Assembly: GCA_020721965.1 (NCBI GenBank)
Contig: DYLS01000024.1
Span: 108 to 48,307, forward strand
Origin: Blastopirellula marina
Lineage (GTDB): Bacteria > Planctomycetota > Planctomycetia > Pirellulales > Thermoguttaceae
Direction: 5' to 3'
Length of the DNA: 48,200 nucleotides
Position numbers and translations under genes: made by a program. Positions 1-10,900 of the stretch are shown piece after piece. Each line of letters opens with the position of its first letter. Within the stretch, counting starts at the first letter, position 1. A model generated the notes under the pieces. It was not told the DNA's origin, searched no databases, and saw only the letters and a program-made list of their open reading frames with translations.

Positions 1-1
1 G

Positions 2-253
2 AAACCTTCACTCAACCAGAAACCTTCACTCAACCAGAAACCTTCACTCAACCAGAAACCTTCACTCAACCAGGAACCTTCACTTAACCAGGAACCCTCA
101 GTCCAGCAGAAGCCTTCATCCAACGAGGAACCTTCATCTAAGCAAGAACCTTCGCCTAAGGAAGAAGTTTCACCCAAGCAGAAAGTGGCATCTAGTCAGG
201 AAGTTTCGCCCAGCCAGGAAGTTTCGCCCAACGAGGAACTTTTACCCAGCCAG
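2..253 (+). repeat. 18-bp in-frame tandem repeat, 14 units
   Basis: The first four units (2-73) are identical: AAACCTTCACTCAACCAG. The next ten keep the 18-bp spacing but drift, ending with GAAGTTTCGCCCAGCCAG, GAAGTTTCGCCCAACGAG and GAACTTTTACCCAGCCAG. Each unit encodes six residues, from KPSLNQ through EPSSKQ to EVSPSQ. Unit identity rises toward the left edge, so the array probably continues outside the window. The length is always a multiple of three, so gain or loss of units keeps the frame. Confidence 0.95.
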
Positions 254-3200
254 TTGGTCCCGCTGGACCTGCGAGTCTTGGAAGCGACAGGCCGACACGC
301 CGCGGATGTTACGCTATCCACGGATCTGAAGAGCGAGCGGCAATTGCAAGTTGTAGGAAGAGTGGATGCCGAGCAACCTTTGGAGGTGCCAGCGTTGGAG
401 GAGTTCTTGTCGGGCACCCCGTCGGGCACGCCAGGCCTGCGATTCATGGATTTGGCGTCCCTGGACGGCGGCTGCGCCGTCAGGCTCATCCCTCGCGTCC
501 CGCAGCTCGACGTGCGTGGATTGTACCGAATTACTCTTGCTGCACAGGGCGTCAAGTCGGAACTCCGAGTCTCTGGCCGATGGGCGAGCGGCGTAAACGG
601 TCGCTTACGGATAGCGTTTATGGGGGGAATCGCCGCCCCAGCCCAAATTCAATGGGTTCTCCAGCGACCCGACGGCGTGGCCATGCCGAGCCAATCCCGC
701 CCGATTGAGGGCGGCCTCGAAGCCACTCGCCCCTCCAGCGAGGTTGCCGCCTCGACCGCCGTTTCCATGTGGGAAATGCAACTGCCGGAAGAGGCGGGCA
801 CCGATTTCATCTTGCTTGGCACGTGGGAAGGGGATCTGCCCGCAGGCCAGATCGCTCTACCATTTTTCCCCGATGACGCTGATGCCTCGGTAATCGTTCA
901 GTTGTTCCAATCGCGAGGTCAACGGTCGGGCCTGATGGTGCGCGGTTTGGAGTCCTTGCCGCTGAGCCTCGAAGATCAACCAGAGGGCTTTCTTTGGATG
1001 GGGACGTTCTCGTATGTGGCGTCCCCAGAAAGAATGGCCCCGACGGGCCGGGGCGCTCCCAGCATCATCATCACCCAAGGAGACCCGCCCTCTTGCGATA
1101 CTTGGGCAGATCAATACACCGTCCTGAGCGCGTTGGACGCCTCGGGCGGATTTCGTCACATCGTGCGCACCGGAGTGGATCGACTCTACGCGGAACGTCT
1201 TCGCTGGCGACTGCCCAGCGAGAGCGAGGAGTTTCGTGTGGTATCCGCCCGTATCAATGGACGTCCCGTACGCTGGAGGATTCGCGATACGGAGGAAGGT
1301 CGGGAGCTGATCCTGGAGACGTCATCTGATCCGCGGCGATGGGCGGTGGAAGTGGAGTGCGAGCAGTTGGCCCGGGGGGGCGGTATCCTGCATCGAACGG
1401 AAGCCGCTGTCCCGGTGCCGCTTTTCCCGGTGGCCTCGGTCCGTTGGATTCTATTTGTACCACCGGATCGGGAAGCCATATCGCCGGCCGACTTGACCCG
1501 GCTCAATCAGCGTTGGGGCGCGCTGCCGCAGCGATTGCTGGGACCCTTGAGGCGGCCGGAAGACCGTCCCATCTTCATTCTGGAGGAGATCAATCGCCTC
1601 CTGATGGACGCCCCCGCAGCCCCGCCGGACGCTGCTGTCCGCAAGGCAGATAACCTTTTGCGAGAGTTGGGGATGCAATGTCGGCGGTTGTTGGCCCCCC
1701 CCAGCGCGCGTTCCACAAAGCCCAATCCCACAAAGGTCGGCTCCCAAGAATCACCGTCCGGGGAGGGGCGTGCCGGAGGGAATGCCGTGGGACGAGCAAC
1801 GTTGATTACTTGGAGGGAGCTGTTCTCCGATTCGATGATCGAGGCTGCACACGGCCGACCGCCGTCAACCCGTGCCGTACTTTTTTTCGTCGACGCGGCT
1901 GAACTGAATCGGTCGGGAATCCGGCCGAGATCGCCCATCCCGCAGGTCATCTTGGAACATCTTCGTTCCGCTGTGGCGCGGGAACCGAATGACTTGGAGC
2001 TGGGCAAGACGGCGCTGCGAGAAATGGGATTGATTCTGTTGATCGGCCGCCGGTCTGTGCTTGTGACGGCCGAGGGGCTATTGCCGTTCTTGCGTGACGG
2101 CAACAATCTGGCCTGGAGCCGACCACCATTGTTCAAGCTGATCGCACACAGCGACTGGTGGGACCGCGTGGAACAAGCCGCTCTGGAGGACGGTACGGAT
2201 GGAATCTGCCGTATTCGGGCGTGGAACGAGTTGCCCACAATTGGACTGGAAAACGAAGAGGCGGAACTCGCCGGGGCCCAAGGCAGCCTCCTTTCCTTGG
2301 AGGTTCCCATCGCCAGCGGCTGGCGGGCCAAGCTGTTGGGAGAGGATTCCGTGTCGAATCCGTTGAAGGCGACGTTGTGGGTATTTCCCCGCGCCCTGAT
2401 AGATGCCTCGCGATGGGTCGGCTTGCTCTTTGCGCTGGCGATTTGCACAACGCTGCTCCGATCTCATCGTCGACTCATGGGGTTCCTTGCCGTGGCTTGC
2501 GTGATCGCCGAAGTGGTCGCACCGGATATCCTGATTCCGCTAATCTCCGGGGTATTCATGGGAACGGTGCTCGCCTTCCTAGGTTTGCTGTTGCTCCCGA
2601 TCGGGACAGGCCGCAAGCCGCATTGCCGCCGAACCGATAGTCAAGTCACGGGCAAGGTAGCCACGATCATGCTGATCGCGGCGGTCGCTACGTGCAGTTC
2701 AGAATCGGCTGATGCCGCCGAGGTTGCCAATACTTGGCGGCCCATGAATCAAGAACGGCTTTCTGCCGTCGCCTTTCCCGGGACGGATCGACGCGCGGCC
2801 GATTGTTTGGCCATGGCCGAGGATCAGCGGAGGCTGGAAGGCGCGCCCCCCCCGGCGGCTGGATTGGGAGCGAGTCCGGCCGCAGCACCCGTGGATAGCC
2901 CCACACCGCCTTATCGTATATTTGTGCCCACGGATGATCAGGGCCATCCCACCGGAAAGGAGATCTATCTCTCAGAAGATTTCTATCGAGAGATTCAGAG
3001 ACGAAAGAATGCGCTCTTGCAGCATATCCCGGCCTGGCTGTTGGTGTCGGCAGAGTACCAAGGAAGCCTCGTCTCAGGCATGGACACGGCCCAATACGTC
3101 TTGCCAGAACTCCGCGCCGTATGGGAATGCGTGACATTCAAGCCGGACGCTGAAGTCTCGTTTCGAGTAGGGGGAGATCAGGAGGGATCTGTTTCTGGGG

Positions 3201-6200
3201 GTGTCCTCGTGGATGGTCGGCCCGCCCTTGCGGCGGTCGAAGGGAACGTGGTCCGCTGCGTGATTTCCCAAGCTGGGCGGCATCGGATTCAGACGCAAAT
3301 CAAGCTGACTTCTCAGACCAGCGAATCGGCATCGGGCGTTCGCCTGCGGGTGCCGCCTGTCCCCAATTCTCGTATCGAGCTACAAATTTCTCCTGAGATT
3401 GCGAAGATCGAGGCGATTGGGGCGGCAGGGGCGGCATGGCGAGACCCCGAGGGAACGCACTGGACCGTGGCTCTGGGGGCGGCGGAGCTTGTTGTACTCC
3501 GCTGGTACGACCGCTCCACACTGCTCGGCAACGCCTTGTACGAGGCGGATGAGTTATCTCGACTTCAGATCGGTCCCACGGCTACCAGATTAGACGTTTT
3601 TTGGCGGTTGCGAGTGGTGGACGGTCGCCTAAGTCGCATCCGTGCGACCTTTCAGCCAGGCCTTCAATGGCTAGGCGTGGAAGGTCCTGCTCAGCCGGTG
3701 GCCCAGGTCATTTCGGAATCTGGGATCAGGCCCGTCTTGCAAATCGATTTTCCGCAGCCCGTGACGGATAGCACTTCCCTTCGCCTGATCTTCCAGGTTC
3801 AGGACGGCGGTGGATGGGGGCGAATGACGCTGCCCAGCGTTTCGCTCCTTGACGGCTCCGTCAACCGTCGCCGGTTGGCTGTGGCTACGGACTCGAGCAT
3901 TCGGCTTGGTTCCCAGGAGGTCCACGGTTGGGAACCGATCCCGATAGCCACGATTACCGATACCTGGCCGGAGTGCGGGACTGGCATCGTCGCGGCGTTC
4001 CAGGCTTTTTCGGGACGCACGTATTGGGCGGCGGTCACCGAACCCGTGCCGCGGGAACTCCTGGCCGATGAGACGGTCCAGCTTCGCGTTCGGCTAGATG
4101 CTGTCCTCGGTGGCTGGCAGTTCCTAATCCCCGCGGATCGCGATCCCCAGCCTTATTTTCGCATTCGTATCCCCTCGGAACTCAAGCCGCTGCGCATATC
4201 CTTGTATTACGGCGCGTCGGAACGACCAATACGCATCCCCGATTCCAGCGTGCTTCTGCTGTGGAACGAGACGGACTATCCGGGTGACCGCCGTATCGTT
4301 TTGGATGGAGAGATCGCCGTCTCCAGCAACGGGCAAGCCCGCGTGCCGAGGCCAGAATTGTTGAATGCCAAGCTGCGGACATCGAGCTGGAACATCTACC
4401 GCTCGCCCAAGACCCTGGCCGAAATCACCGAGGTGCGAGGATTGAACGCAGAACCGACCCAGCCCCCCGTCACAGAGGCTTCGGAGGACCTTCCTGTCGT
4501 CACGCTCGCCTCGCGTGATCCGCAAGACATCCAGGTCGTTTTGTCGGTGCGGCCCAATCATCCGCGAATTCGCGGCAAACGAATCCTGGTCCTGCAAAGA
4601 AGTCAGGACGAATGGGTTCTCGATGCCATATTTCCCCTGCTAGTAAAGGATGGGGCCGCCGATGAGCTTCGCTTGTCTCTTCCCCGCGGGAGCGTTGTCG
4701 AACTTCCGACCGCCTCCGCCGCGACCGTATTACCGGTGGAATCCGAGGAAAGCTCTGTTTATCGCCTTGTTGGGACGACTCCTTGGACCGGTAGTACCAC
4801 GGTGCGTGTGACGATGAAGTTGCCGGTCGGCTCAGGCGGGCGCCTGGTGATTCCATTTCCGGAGTTAGAAGAGGTCGAGCTAGAAGACTCCGTTCTTCTG
4901 TTGCCGCAGGAATGCACGCTGGAATCGCCCACAGAGGAGTTGGGTCAAGCCGCAATCCACGAGGTCGAATCGTTCACCGGCTTATCCCTGCCAGCATATC
5001 GTGGCTTTCGCTTGGAGGATAAGGAGTCCAGCAGCCGACAGACGAGCACGGAAGTACTGACCACCAGGACGCAGCAGGCACGCATCCCGTTCGCCCAGGT
5101 CATCGTAAGGCCAACGGGGGCAGATCGCTTCCTGGCGGCAATGACCCTTCATCTGGATGTCGGCGACTGGCAAGAGTTGCGAATCCACCTCCCGTCAGGG
5201 GGACGCATCATCCAGGCCTGGCAAGAGGGCAGTCCCTTGCCGATTCATACAACGATGTCAACCGGTCAGGTCAGCATTCCTTTATCGAAAAAGCCCCGCA
5301 CACGACTCGTAAACCTCGTATTCGAGGGCCGCTTCAACACCGCTAATGCTACTGGCACGGCACGGTTGGCGCTCCCACAATTCGACGTGCCTGTCGAAGC
5401 CTCTGTGTTCGCGGTGTATTCGGGTGAGAAACAACTGAGCACGCAGGGCAGTGCGTACTCAAGGATTCCTGCGTGGGAATACTATTCCGCGACAGCCCGG
5501 GCCTACCTGGATCGAATGTCCGAGCTTTTGGGTCATCCCAGCAGCGTTGACGAGGAGGCTCGCCGGCGATTCGAGTTCTGGCGGGAGGGCTTCGAATCCG
5601 CGAGAGAGGCGGCGAGGGCGATCCTTTTGCTCCGCGGTCAGCACCCGCAAGAAGGGGGATCGCCCGAGATGCGGCTAGCCAACCTGGAGCGAACGGCGTC
5701 ATCCATTCTCGAAAAAGCTCGCGAAGTCTTTCGCGGCGCCGCCTCCGAGCCGATGACGATCACGTTGCTGCCCCCCAGTGGCACGCTTCAAAGCTTTATC
5801 GAGGGCAATTTCTACGAAAGCTTGCGGGGCAACGCGGATTACTTGGCTGCATCCGAGTACCCTCGAGAACTGCGGATGATCTCCCCCCCCATTCCCCTGA
5901 CGGACAGAGATAGCCTTGTCCTCCTCGTAACGACCTCAGTCGTTGTGTTGTTGATCATGATTCCCTTGATCCCACGTCGGATCGCAACGGGTCTAGGACA
6001 CTGGGCAATGCGGTTCCCCCACCCTTTGGTCGTTCTTACCGGCCTGATGTGGTGGCTGTGGCTCAGCCCACCCTGGGTAGGTTGGCTATTCGTCGCCTTG
6101 GGGGTATATCTCGTCGTTCGCCCGAAATGGCGTCAGGTGCCCACAAAAGAAGCACCCGTGCCCATTATGTTGGATGACCCGCGGACGGGAACAATCTCAT

Positions 6201-6238
6201 CGGTTGGAAGCACGCTGGGACACGTTCCCAAACCGTAG
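2..6238 (+). CDS. Giant membrane protein, 5' end outside the window
   Basis: The reading frame is open from base 2 to the TAG at 6236-6238, giving 2078 visible residues. The first possible in-frame start is a GTG at 185, but it has no ribosome binding site and lies inside the repeat tract, so the real start is probably left of the window. Residues 1-84 are fourteen hydrophilic six-residue repeats (K/E-P-S-L-N-Q and variants). A mostly beta-rich region follows, then a membrane cluster at about residues 800-866, and a further hydrophobic stretch at about 884-905 that looks like an internal signal or anchor (KVATIMLIAAVATCSSESAD). Next come about 1060 more soluble residues, and at the C-terminus two hydrophobic segments (about 1970-2040) separated by a basic loop. 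I recognise no enzyme motif. The layout could be two ancestral secreted proteins fused head to tail. Function unknown, likely envelope. Confidence 0.8.
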   Translation, partial: KPSLNQKPSLNQKPSLNQKPSLNQEPSLNQEPSVQQKPSSNEEPSSKQEPSPKEEVSPKQKVASSQEVSPSQEVSPNEELLPSQLVPLDLRVLEATGRHAADVTLSTDLKSERQLQVVGRVDAEQPLEVPALEEFLSGTPSGTPGLRFMDLASLDGGCAVRLIPRVPQLDVRGLYRITLAAQGVKSELRVSGRWASGVNGRLRIAFMGGIAAPAQIQWVLQRPDGVAMPSQSRPIEGGLEATRPSSEVAASTAVSMWEMQLPEEAGTDFILLGTWEGDLPAGQIALPFFPDDADASVIVQLFQSRGQRSGLMVRGLESLPLSLEDQPEGFLWMGTFSYVASPERMAPTGRGAPSIIITQGDPPSCDTWADQYTVLSALDASGGFRHIVRTGVDRLYAERLRWRLPSESEEFRVVSARINGRPVRWRIRDTEEGRELILETSSDPRRWAVEVECEQLARGGGILHRTEAAVPVPLFPVASVRWILFVPPDREAISPADLTRLNQRWGALPQRLLGPLRRPEDRPIFILEEINRLLMDAPAAPPDAAVRKADNLLRELGMQCRRLLAPPSARSTKPNPTKVGSQESPSGEGRAGGNAVGRATLITWRELFSDSMIEAAHGRPPSTRAVLFFVDAAELNRSGIRPRSPIPQVILEHLRSAVAREPNDLELGKTALREMGLILLIGRRSVLVTAEGLLPFLRDGNNLAWSRPPLFKLIAHSDWWDRVEQAALEDGTDGICRIRAWNELPTIGLENEEAELAGAQGSLLSLEVPIASGWRAKLLGEDSVSNPLKATLWVFPRALIDASRWVGLLFALAICTTLLRSHRRLMGFLAVACVIAEVVAPDILIPLISGVFMGTVLAFLGLLLLPIGTGRKPHCRRTDSQVTGKVATIMLIAAVATCSSESADAAEVANTWRPMNQERLSAVAFPGTDRRAADCLAMAEDQRRLEGAPPPAAGLGASPAAAPVDSPTPPYRIFVPTDDQGHPTGKEIYLSEDFYREIQRRKNALLQHIPAWLLVSAEYQGSLVSGMDTAQYVLPELRAVWECVTFKPDAEVSFRVGGDQEGSVSGGVLVDGRPALAAVEGNVVRCVISQAGRHRIQTQIKLTSQTSESASGVRLRVPPVPNSRIELQISPEIAKIEAIGAAGAAWRDPEGTHWTVALGAAELVVLRWYDRSTLLGNALYEADELSRLQIGPTATRLDVFWRLRVVDGRLSRIRATFQPGLQWLGVEGPAQPVAQVISESGIRPVLQIDFPQPVTDSTSLRLIFQVQDGGGWGRMTLPSVSLLDGSVNRRRLAVATDSSIRLGSQEVHGWEPIPIATITDTWPECGTGIVAAFQAFSGRTYWAAVTEPVPRELLADETVQLRVRLDAVLGGWQFLIPADRDPQPYFRIRIPSELKPLRISLYYGASERPIRIPDSSVLLLWNETDYPGDRRIVLDGEIAVSSNGQARVPRPELLNAKLRTSSWNIYRSPKTLAEITEVRGLNAEPTQPPVTEASEDLPVVTLASRDPQDIQVVLSVRPNHPRIRGKRILVLQRSQDEWVLDAIFPLLVKDGAADELRLSLPRGSVVELPTASAATVLPVESEESSVYRLVGTTPWTGSTTVRVTMKLPVGSGGRLVIPFPELEEVELEDSVLLLPQECTLESPTEELGQAAIHEVESFTGLSLPAYRGFRLEDKESSSRQTSTEVLTTRTQQARIPFAQVIVRPTGADRFLAAMTLHLDVGDWQELRIHLPSGGRIIQAWQEGSPLPIHTTMSTGQVSIPLSKKPRTRLVNLVFEGRFNTANATGTARLALPQFDVPVEASVFAVYSGEKQLSTQGSAYSRIPAWEYYSATARAYLDRMSELLGHPSSVDEEARRRFEFWREGFESAREAARAILLLRGQHPQEGGSPEMRLANLERTASSILEKAREVFRGAASEPMTITLLPPSGTLQSFIEGNFYESLRGNADYLAASEYPRELRMISPPIPLTDRDSLVLLVTTSVVVLLIMIPLIPRRIATGLGHWAMRFPHPLVVLTGLMWWLWLSPPWVGWLFVALGVYLVVRPKWRQVPTKEAPVPIMLDDPRTGTISSVGSTLGHVPKP

Positions 6239-6752
6239 AGCACGGGCATCGAGGTGACGTTGATGTAGGCACTGCATGGAGGTGGGAACTCGCACGGGGG
6301 CGCGAGCACTCCGGGCAAAAAGTCTGTAGCCGATTCCGTGGCCTGCATGGTGGTGCCTGGGAGCGTGGTGTGCGTAAGCACGGAATCGCGAACGCGGCGA
6401 ACAAAAACTGGGCCGCGATGGAGGGGCACGCTCAGGATCACGAGGATTGCGATGGGGCGGGGTTTGTCTGCCCCGATTCCCGGCCGGGATTTCGTTTCGT
6501 TCGCGCGATCCTGTGCCTCGCAGTCCTTGTGCTCCCGGTGTTCGATTTCTTTTGGCGGCTGAGCTTCCGCCGGTTCGCGCGATCCTCTTCCGCTCAGCCC
6601 TGGTGCTCGCGTGAAAAAGGGAATTGCCGCCTTTCGCGTTTCGGGAGCCTGTCATGCGGCACGGCATTTGCTAATATGCAGTAGTCGGGATGAGAGATTC
6701 TCGCAACGGACCCTGTCGCGTACAACTCTCCGAATCGCTGTAAAGGTGAATC
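6239..6752. other. Intergenic region, 514 bp
   Basis: The stretch lies between the giant membrane protein and the amidotransferase. Short frames occur on both strands but none has a recognisable domain or a good ribosome binding site. I see no convincing terminator hairpin after 6238 and no repeat. A promoter for the next gene presumably lies here, but I cannot place it. Confidence 0.5.
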
Positions 6753-7484
6753 ATGAGTCGCGTGGTGGTTTTTCAGCAAACCTCCCATGAGCCGCTGGGT
6801 CTGCTGGATGACGTCTTCGCTGCATTCGGCCTGACCGTACAGGTCATCCCACTTTACAAGGCGGTGCCCGATGCTGTGGATTGGATGGGCACTCTAGGCC
6901 TGGTTGTTCTCGGCGGTCCGATGAACGTGGATGAAACGGACACGTACCCGTTCCTAAAGCGGGAGGTGCAATGGATCCGGGAGGCATTGGCGAGTCAGGT
7001 TCCCATTTTGGGTATCTGCCTCGGATCTCAACTCCTAGCGAAGGCATTGGGAGCCGCAATATATCCGAATAGAACGAAAGAGATCGGATGGTACGAAATC
7101 AACCTGACGGAGCAAGCGGCTGAGGATTTGCTGTTTCTGGGGTTGCCCGCCTCCTTGATCGTGTTTCAGTGGCATGGAGATACGTTCGACCTCCCGAAAG
7201 GGGCCGTCCTCTTGGCGACCAGTCCCCAATGTCGCAATCAAGCCTTCCGCATGGGCGATAATGCTTGGGGCTTGCAATTCCATCCTGAAATGACGACGGA
7301 TCTGATTGACCGTTGGTTGTCTTTGCCGGGCAACGCACAGGACTTGAGCGAGTTTCCGCCCGACCACGCTCAGTCCGTTCGCTCCCACAATGTGGTCATG
7401 ATGCGGCACTATCGGGCGTGGAACACCACAGTCCTGGAACGGTTTGCTGAAATCTGCACGCGGCGTAAGGCAACTTCTCTGTAG
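6753..7484 (+). CDS. Class I glutamine amidotransferase (GMP synthase N-like)
   Basis: The 243-residue protein has the class I glutamine amidotransferase fold used to release ammonia from glutamine. The nucleophile elbow GICLGSQ puts the catalytic cysteine at residue 89, and FHPEM supplies the His (177) and Glu (179) of the triad. It is a stand-alone domain, not fused to a synthetase. Its closest relatives are probably the GMP-synthase-like amidotransferases found as single proteins in many bacteria, some of which act on gamma-glutamyl compounds. The ATG at 6753 follows AAGGTGA with 5 bases between, a good ribosome binding site. It stands alone on the plus strand, so the neighbours do not reveal the acceptor. 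The family call is firm and the substrate unknown. Confidence 0.9.
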   Translation: MSRVVVFQQTSHEPLGLLDDVFAAFGLTVQVIPLYKAVPDAVDWMGTLGLVVLGGPMNVDETDTYPFLKREVQWIREALASQVPILGICLGSQLLAKALGAAIYPNRTKEIGWYEINLTEQAAEDLLFLGLPASLIVFQWHGDTFDLPKGAVLLATSPQCRNQAFRMGDNAWGLQFHPEMTTDLIDRWLSLPGNAQDLSEFPPDHAQSVRSHNVVMMRHYRAWNTTVLERFAEICTRRKATSL

Positions 7485-7926
7485 TATGGTGCATTTTCTC
7501 CGGAGAATGGTGCCTTGGGCGTGCGCGTTCAGTCACGCTCGGGGCAAATACCGGAATCTTGTTCGTAGTGCACGATCTTCGGCATCCCTTCGTGGTGGGC
7601 AGAAACCCTGCCTGCCGTAACCCCAATGTGCCGGGGATATCCCTCGATCCGTGCCTGTGCGGTAGCGCCTTGCGAATGTCTGCGCCACGGGCATGCCCCA
7701 TTTTCCCCTCCTGGGCGGCTTTATTCGTGCAGACTGGCCAATTACACTGCGGTTTAGGGGCGTGGCGCTGGTGAAAGGGCTTGGGGGGCGGTGCTGGGGG
7801 AGGGCAAATACCGGATGATCCGATCGCGGGTGCCTGAAGATCGGAATCCTACGCCCGCGCGAAAACCTGCTTGCAATCGGTATCATTATCACTGGCGGAT
7901 GGGCTTCTGGACCGAGGGGGTGGTAC
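7485..7926. other. Intergenic region, 442 bp
   Basis: A perfect 12-bp palindrome, TTCTCCGGAGAA, lies at 7496-7507, just after the amidotransferase stop. It has no loop and no T-run, so it is more likely a protein site or chance than a terminator. The sequence GGTATCATTATCAC near 7878-7891 is AT-rich and could be part of the promoter of the TPR gene. I see no gene here. Confidence 0.45.
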
Positions 7927-10900
7927 GTGAGTAACTCGGATCGGCCTGCAAGATGGAAACCCAACTGGCAGGCCTGGACCATACTTGTCGGGGTATTGCT
8001 TGGGCTGGGCCTGCTCATTCCGTGGTTGCACGCAAGGCAGCTTCGCTCGACGCAGGTGAAGATTCGCCAACGTGCGGAGCAGGCCGAGGCGGCAGCCGCC
8101 GCTGCTCGCGCCAAAGGAGACCGCGAGGCCTACTTGACCGCTCTTCGCGATGCGGTGCGCGGCTATGATGCCTGCTTGCGCCACGCCCCTGAGGATGTGG
8201 GCATCTTGACCCGCCTGGCGTCGGTTGTGGCGGAGCAGGCCGACGCCTCGCCCGGCAATTCCCAATTGCAAGCGAACGCCTACCAGGTTCTCAACCGTGC
8301 GGTCTCCAAGTCTCCCAAAGACGCCGTCCTGTGGCGTCGCCTGGCGGGCTTCGCGGAGCGGCAGCAACAGTGGTCGGAGGCAGCGGATGCCTGGCGGACC
8401 GTTGCCCAGTTGACTCCCGGCGATGTCGAGGTTCTGGTGCACCGCGCTCAGTGCTTGACGAAGTTGTCCCGCTATCGTGAGGCCATTCAGGTGCTGCGGC
8501 AGGCCATCCAATGGCAGCCGCGGGCGGTGCCGGCTTACATTCTGCTGGCCAAGTGCTACCGCCATCCGACCGTTGGGGATACGGCGGCGGCAGAAGGCGT
8601 GCTGGCCGACTTGGTACAAGCGTGCGGGGACGATGCCGTGGCGTATGCGGAACGGGCAAGATTCCGTTTATGGCTCCGTGTCAATACGCGTAATCCCCAG
8701 GAGGCAACGGAAGCCCTGCGCCACGCCGACGAGGATGTGGCCCAAGCTCTGCGACTCGCTCCCGACGGGGTTGCCGTCCGGATCGCCGCGGCAGAATTGG
8801 CCTTGGAAAAGGGGAACACGACGGATGCGGAATCCCATCTGTCAGACCTTGGCGTCCAGAACATCGAGGACCCCGCCGTGCTGGAGATGCGGCGCCGCGT
8901 GGCCGCGGCAAAGGGCGATTATGCCGCGTTGCAGGCGGTTTTGGCAAAGCTGGCGGATCGGGAACCTGTCCGGTTAGCGGAGTGGTTTCAAGTCTGCCTG
9001 GATCAAGACCCGCCGGATATTGCAGGCGCGGAAAAGCTGTTGGATCGGATGCGAAACGCATCTTTCTCGCCAGACTGGACCGAGTTCTTTGCCCTCCAGT
9101 TGCAGGGTGCCCAAGGAGAGTTGCGAGAGGCGGCAGCGGGCCTGGAAAAACTGCTCAGCAAGTGCCGTCGCGGCGAGCCTCTGAAGGCGGAAGTCGTGCT
9201 GGCACTGTCGCAACTATATCTGGAAATGCGGCAATGGGAACGGGCCATCGCTTTGCCCGCGGAACTGCTGCAAGAATCTCCCAATGCCCGCCGGGTGCGA
9301 CTCGTCTACGCCGGAATCCTGGCCTGCGTGGGACAGGCCGATCGGGCGATGGCCGAATTCCAACGCCTCGAACAAGAATTGGGGCTGGAGCGGTTGATGG
9401 CCTCGCAAGGAGTCGCTTCGGCATATTTGGAGACTCTGGTCCAGGCGGCGACCGCGCGCACGACAGCCACGCAGGCCAGGACCTCCGCGGAAGCCCTGCT
9501 GCGAAGGTACGGCGACCGGTTCCCGGAGCCGCAGCGGATCGCCGCCGAAGCCCGCTTGAAAGCCGTCAATGGGGACATCTCCAGCGCTTTGCAGCAATTG
9601 GATGATGCCTTGCAGCGGTTTCCCGACAACCTCATGCTGTGGTCCGCAAAGGTCGATGTGCAAGCCCTTGGGGGAGATGTTGCGGGCAGCGCAGCGACGG
9701 CCCAGGAATGGATCCGCAAGTCTCCTGGCTCTTCGGAAGCGGTGCTGCTTCTGATCCGCGCAGGCATCCAGACGAACGACCGGCAGGCTAGCGCTACGCT
9801 CCTTGCGGAGGCACGCCGTGCTGCCGAGGCCTTCGGTGACGCGAGTCGCATTTTCCTCCTGCGTACCCTAGCAGCGGCTTATCTCAAGCTTGGAGACACG
9901 GAGAGCGCCGCGGGTATCTGGGAGCACCTGGTGGATGCGGACTCGCAGGATCTTGAAAACCGTCGCTTGCTCTTCGAACTGGCACGCAGCCGACGTGACT
10001 ATGCCGCGATGGAGAAACAGGTCGCGACGCTATGCGCTGCTGCCCCGGAGAGCGCGGAAGCGGCCTTCGTCGAGGCAGGCTTTGCCCTGGCTCAGGCCGT
10101 GCGGCAAGGGACCTCGACCGACCGTCGCCGTGATTTCCTCGGTAAAGCAGAGGAGATGCTCGCTCGTGGTGAAAGCCTGCGCCCGCGATGGGCCGAGTTC
10201 GATCGTCTGCGGGCCGAGCTGGCCGTATTGCAAGGCCGTTGGGAAGCCGCGATTCGGCTCTTACAGGAATTGCACGCCCGGGGATTGGCCACGGATTCGC
10301 AAACCGCTCAGCTCGTTCAGCTCCTATTCTTGAGCGGCCGCGATGATGATGCGGAGGCCGTGCTGTCATCGATGCCGCTCGATCCACGCCGCCCGGAACT
10401 CCGCCGCATCCAAGCGGAGTTGCTGCTTCGGGAGGGCAAGGTGGACGAGGCCATCGCAGCGGCCGAGCAGGGGCAATCTGGCTCACCAGATGCGATCGAG
10501 TATTTGTGGCAGGCGCGGCTGTTGACGCGAGCCAATCGTTTCGTGCAAGCCGAGGAAAAGCTCCGCGCGGCTCTGGAATTGGCTCCCGATTGGCCCACAC
10601 CCTATCTCACGCTGACATCCCTGGCGGTCCTCCAAGGGCGGCCAGATGCTGCCAAGCGGGTTTTGCAAGACGCCTCAGCTCATCTGCAAGGTCCGGCAGG
10701 GCTTTGTGCCCTCGCGCTCGGATACGAGACGCTTTCGGACGCAAATTCAGCCGAACAATACTACCGCCGCGCTTTGCAGTTGGCCCCCCAGGACCCGGGT
10801 CCGAAGCTGGAATGGGCAGGTTTTCTTCTTCGTACACGGCGATGGGATGAGGGACGCCGCGCGCTCGAAGAATTGATTGCCACTCAGAATGAGGCACCGG

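Noticed and set aside
2-253. A CRISPR-like array at the left edge
   Set aside because: The 18-bp units are contiguous without spacers and lie in a reading frame, so this is a coding tandem repeat.
1507-2448. A 313-residue minus-strand frame inside the giant protein gene
   Set aside because: It is antisense to a continuous high-quality frame, rich in Arg and Ser, with no domain. High GC makes such shadows frequent.
6133-6441. A 102-residue minus-strand frame overlapping the 3' end of the giant gene
   Set aside because: It overlaps the supported stop region by about 105 bases and has no recognisable features.
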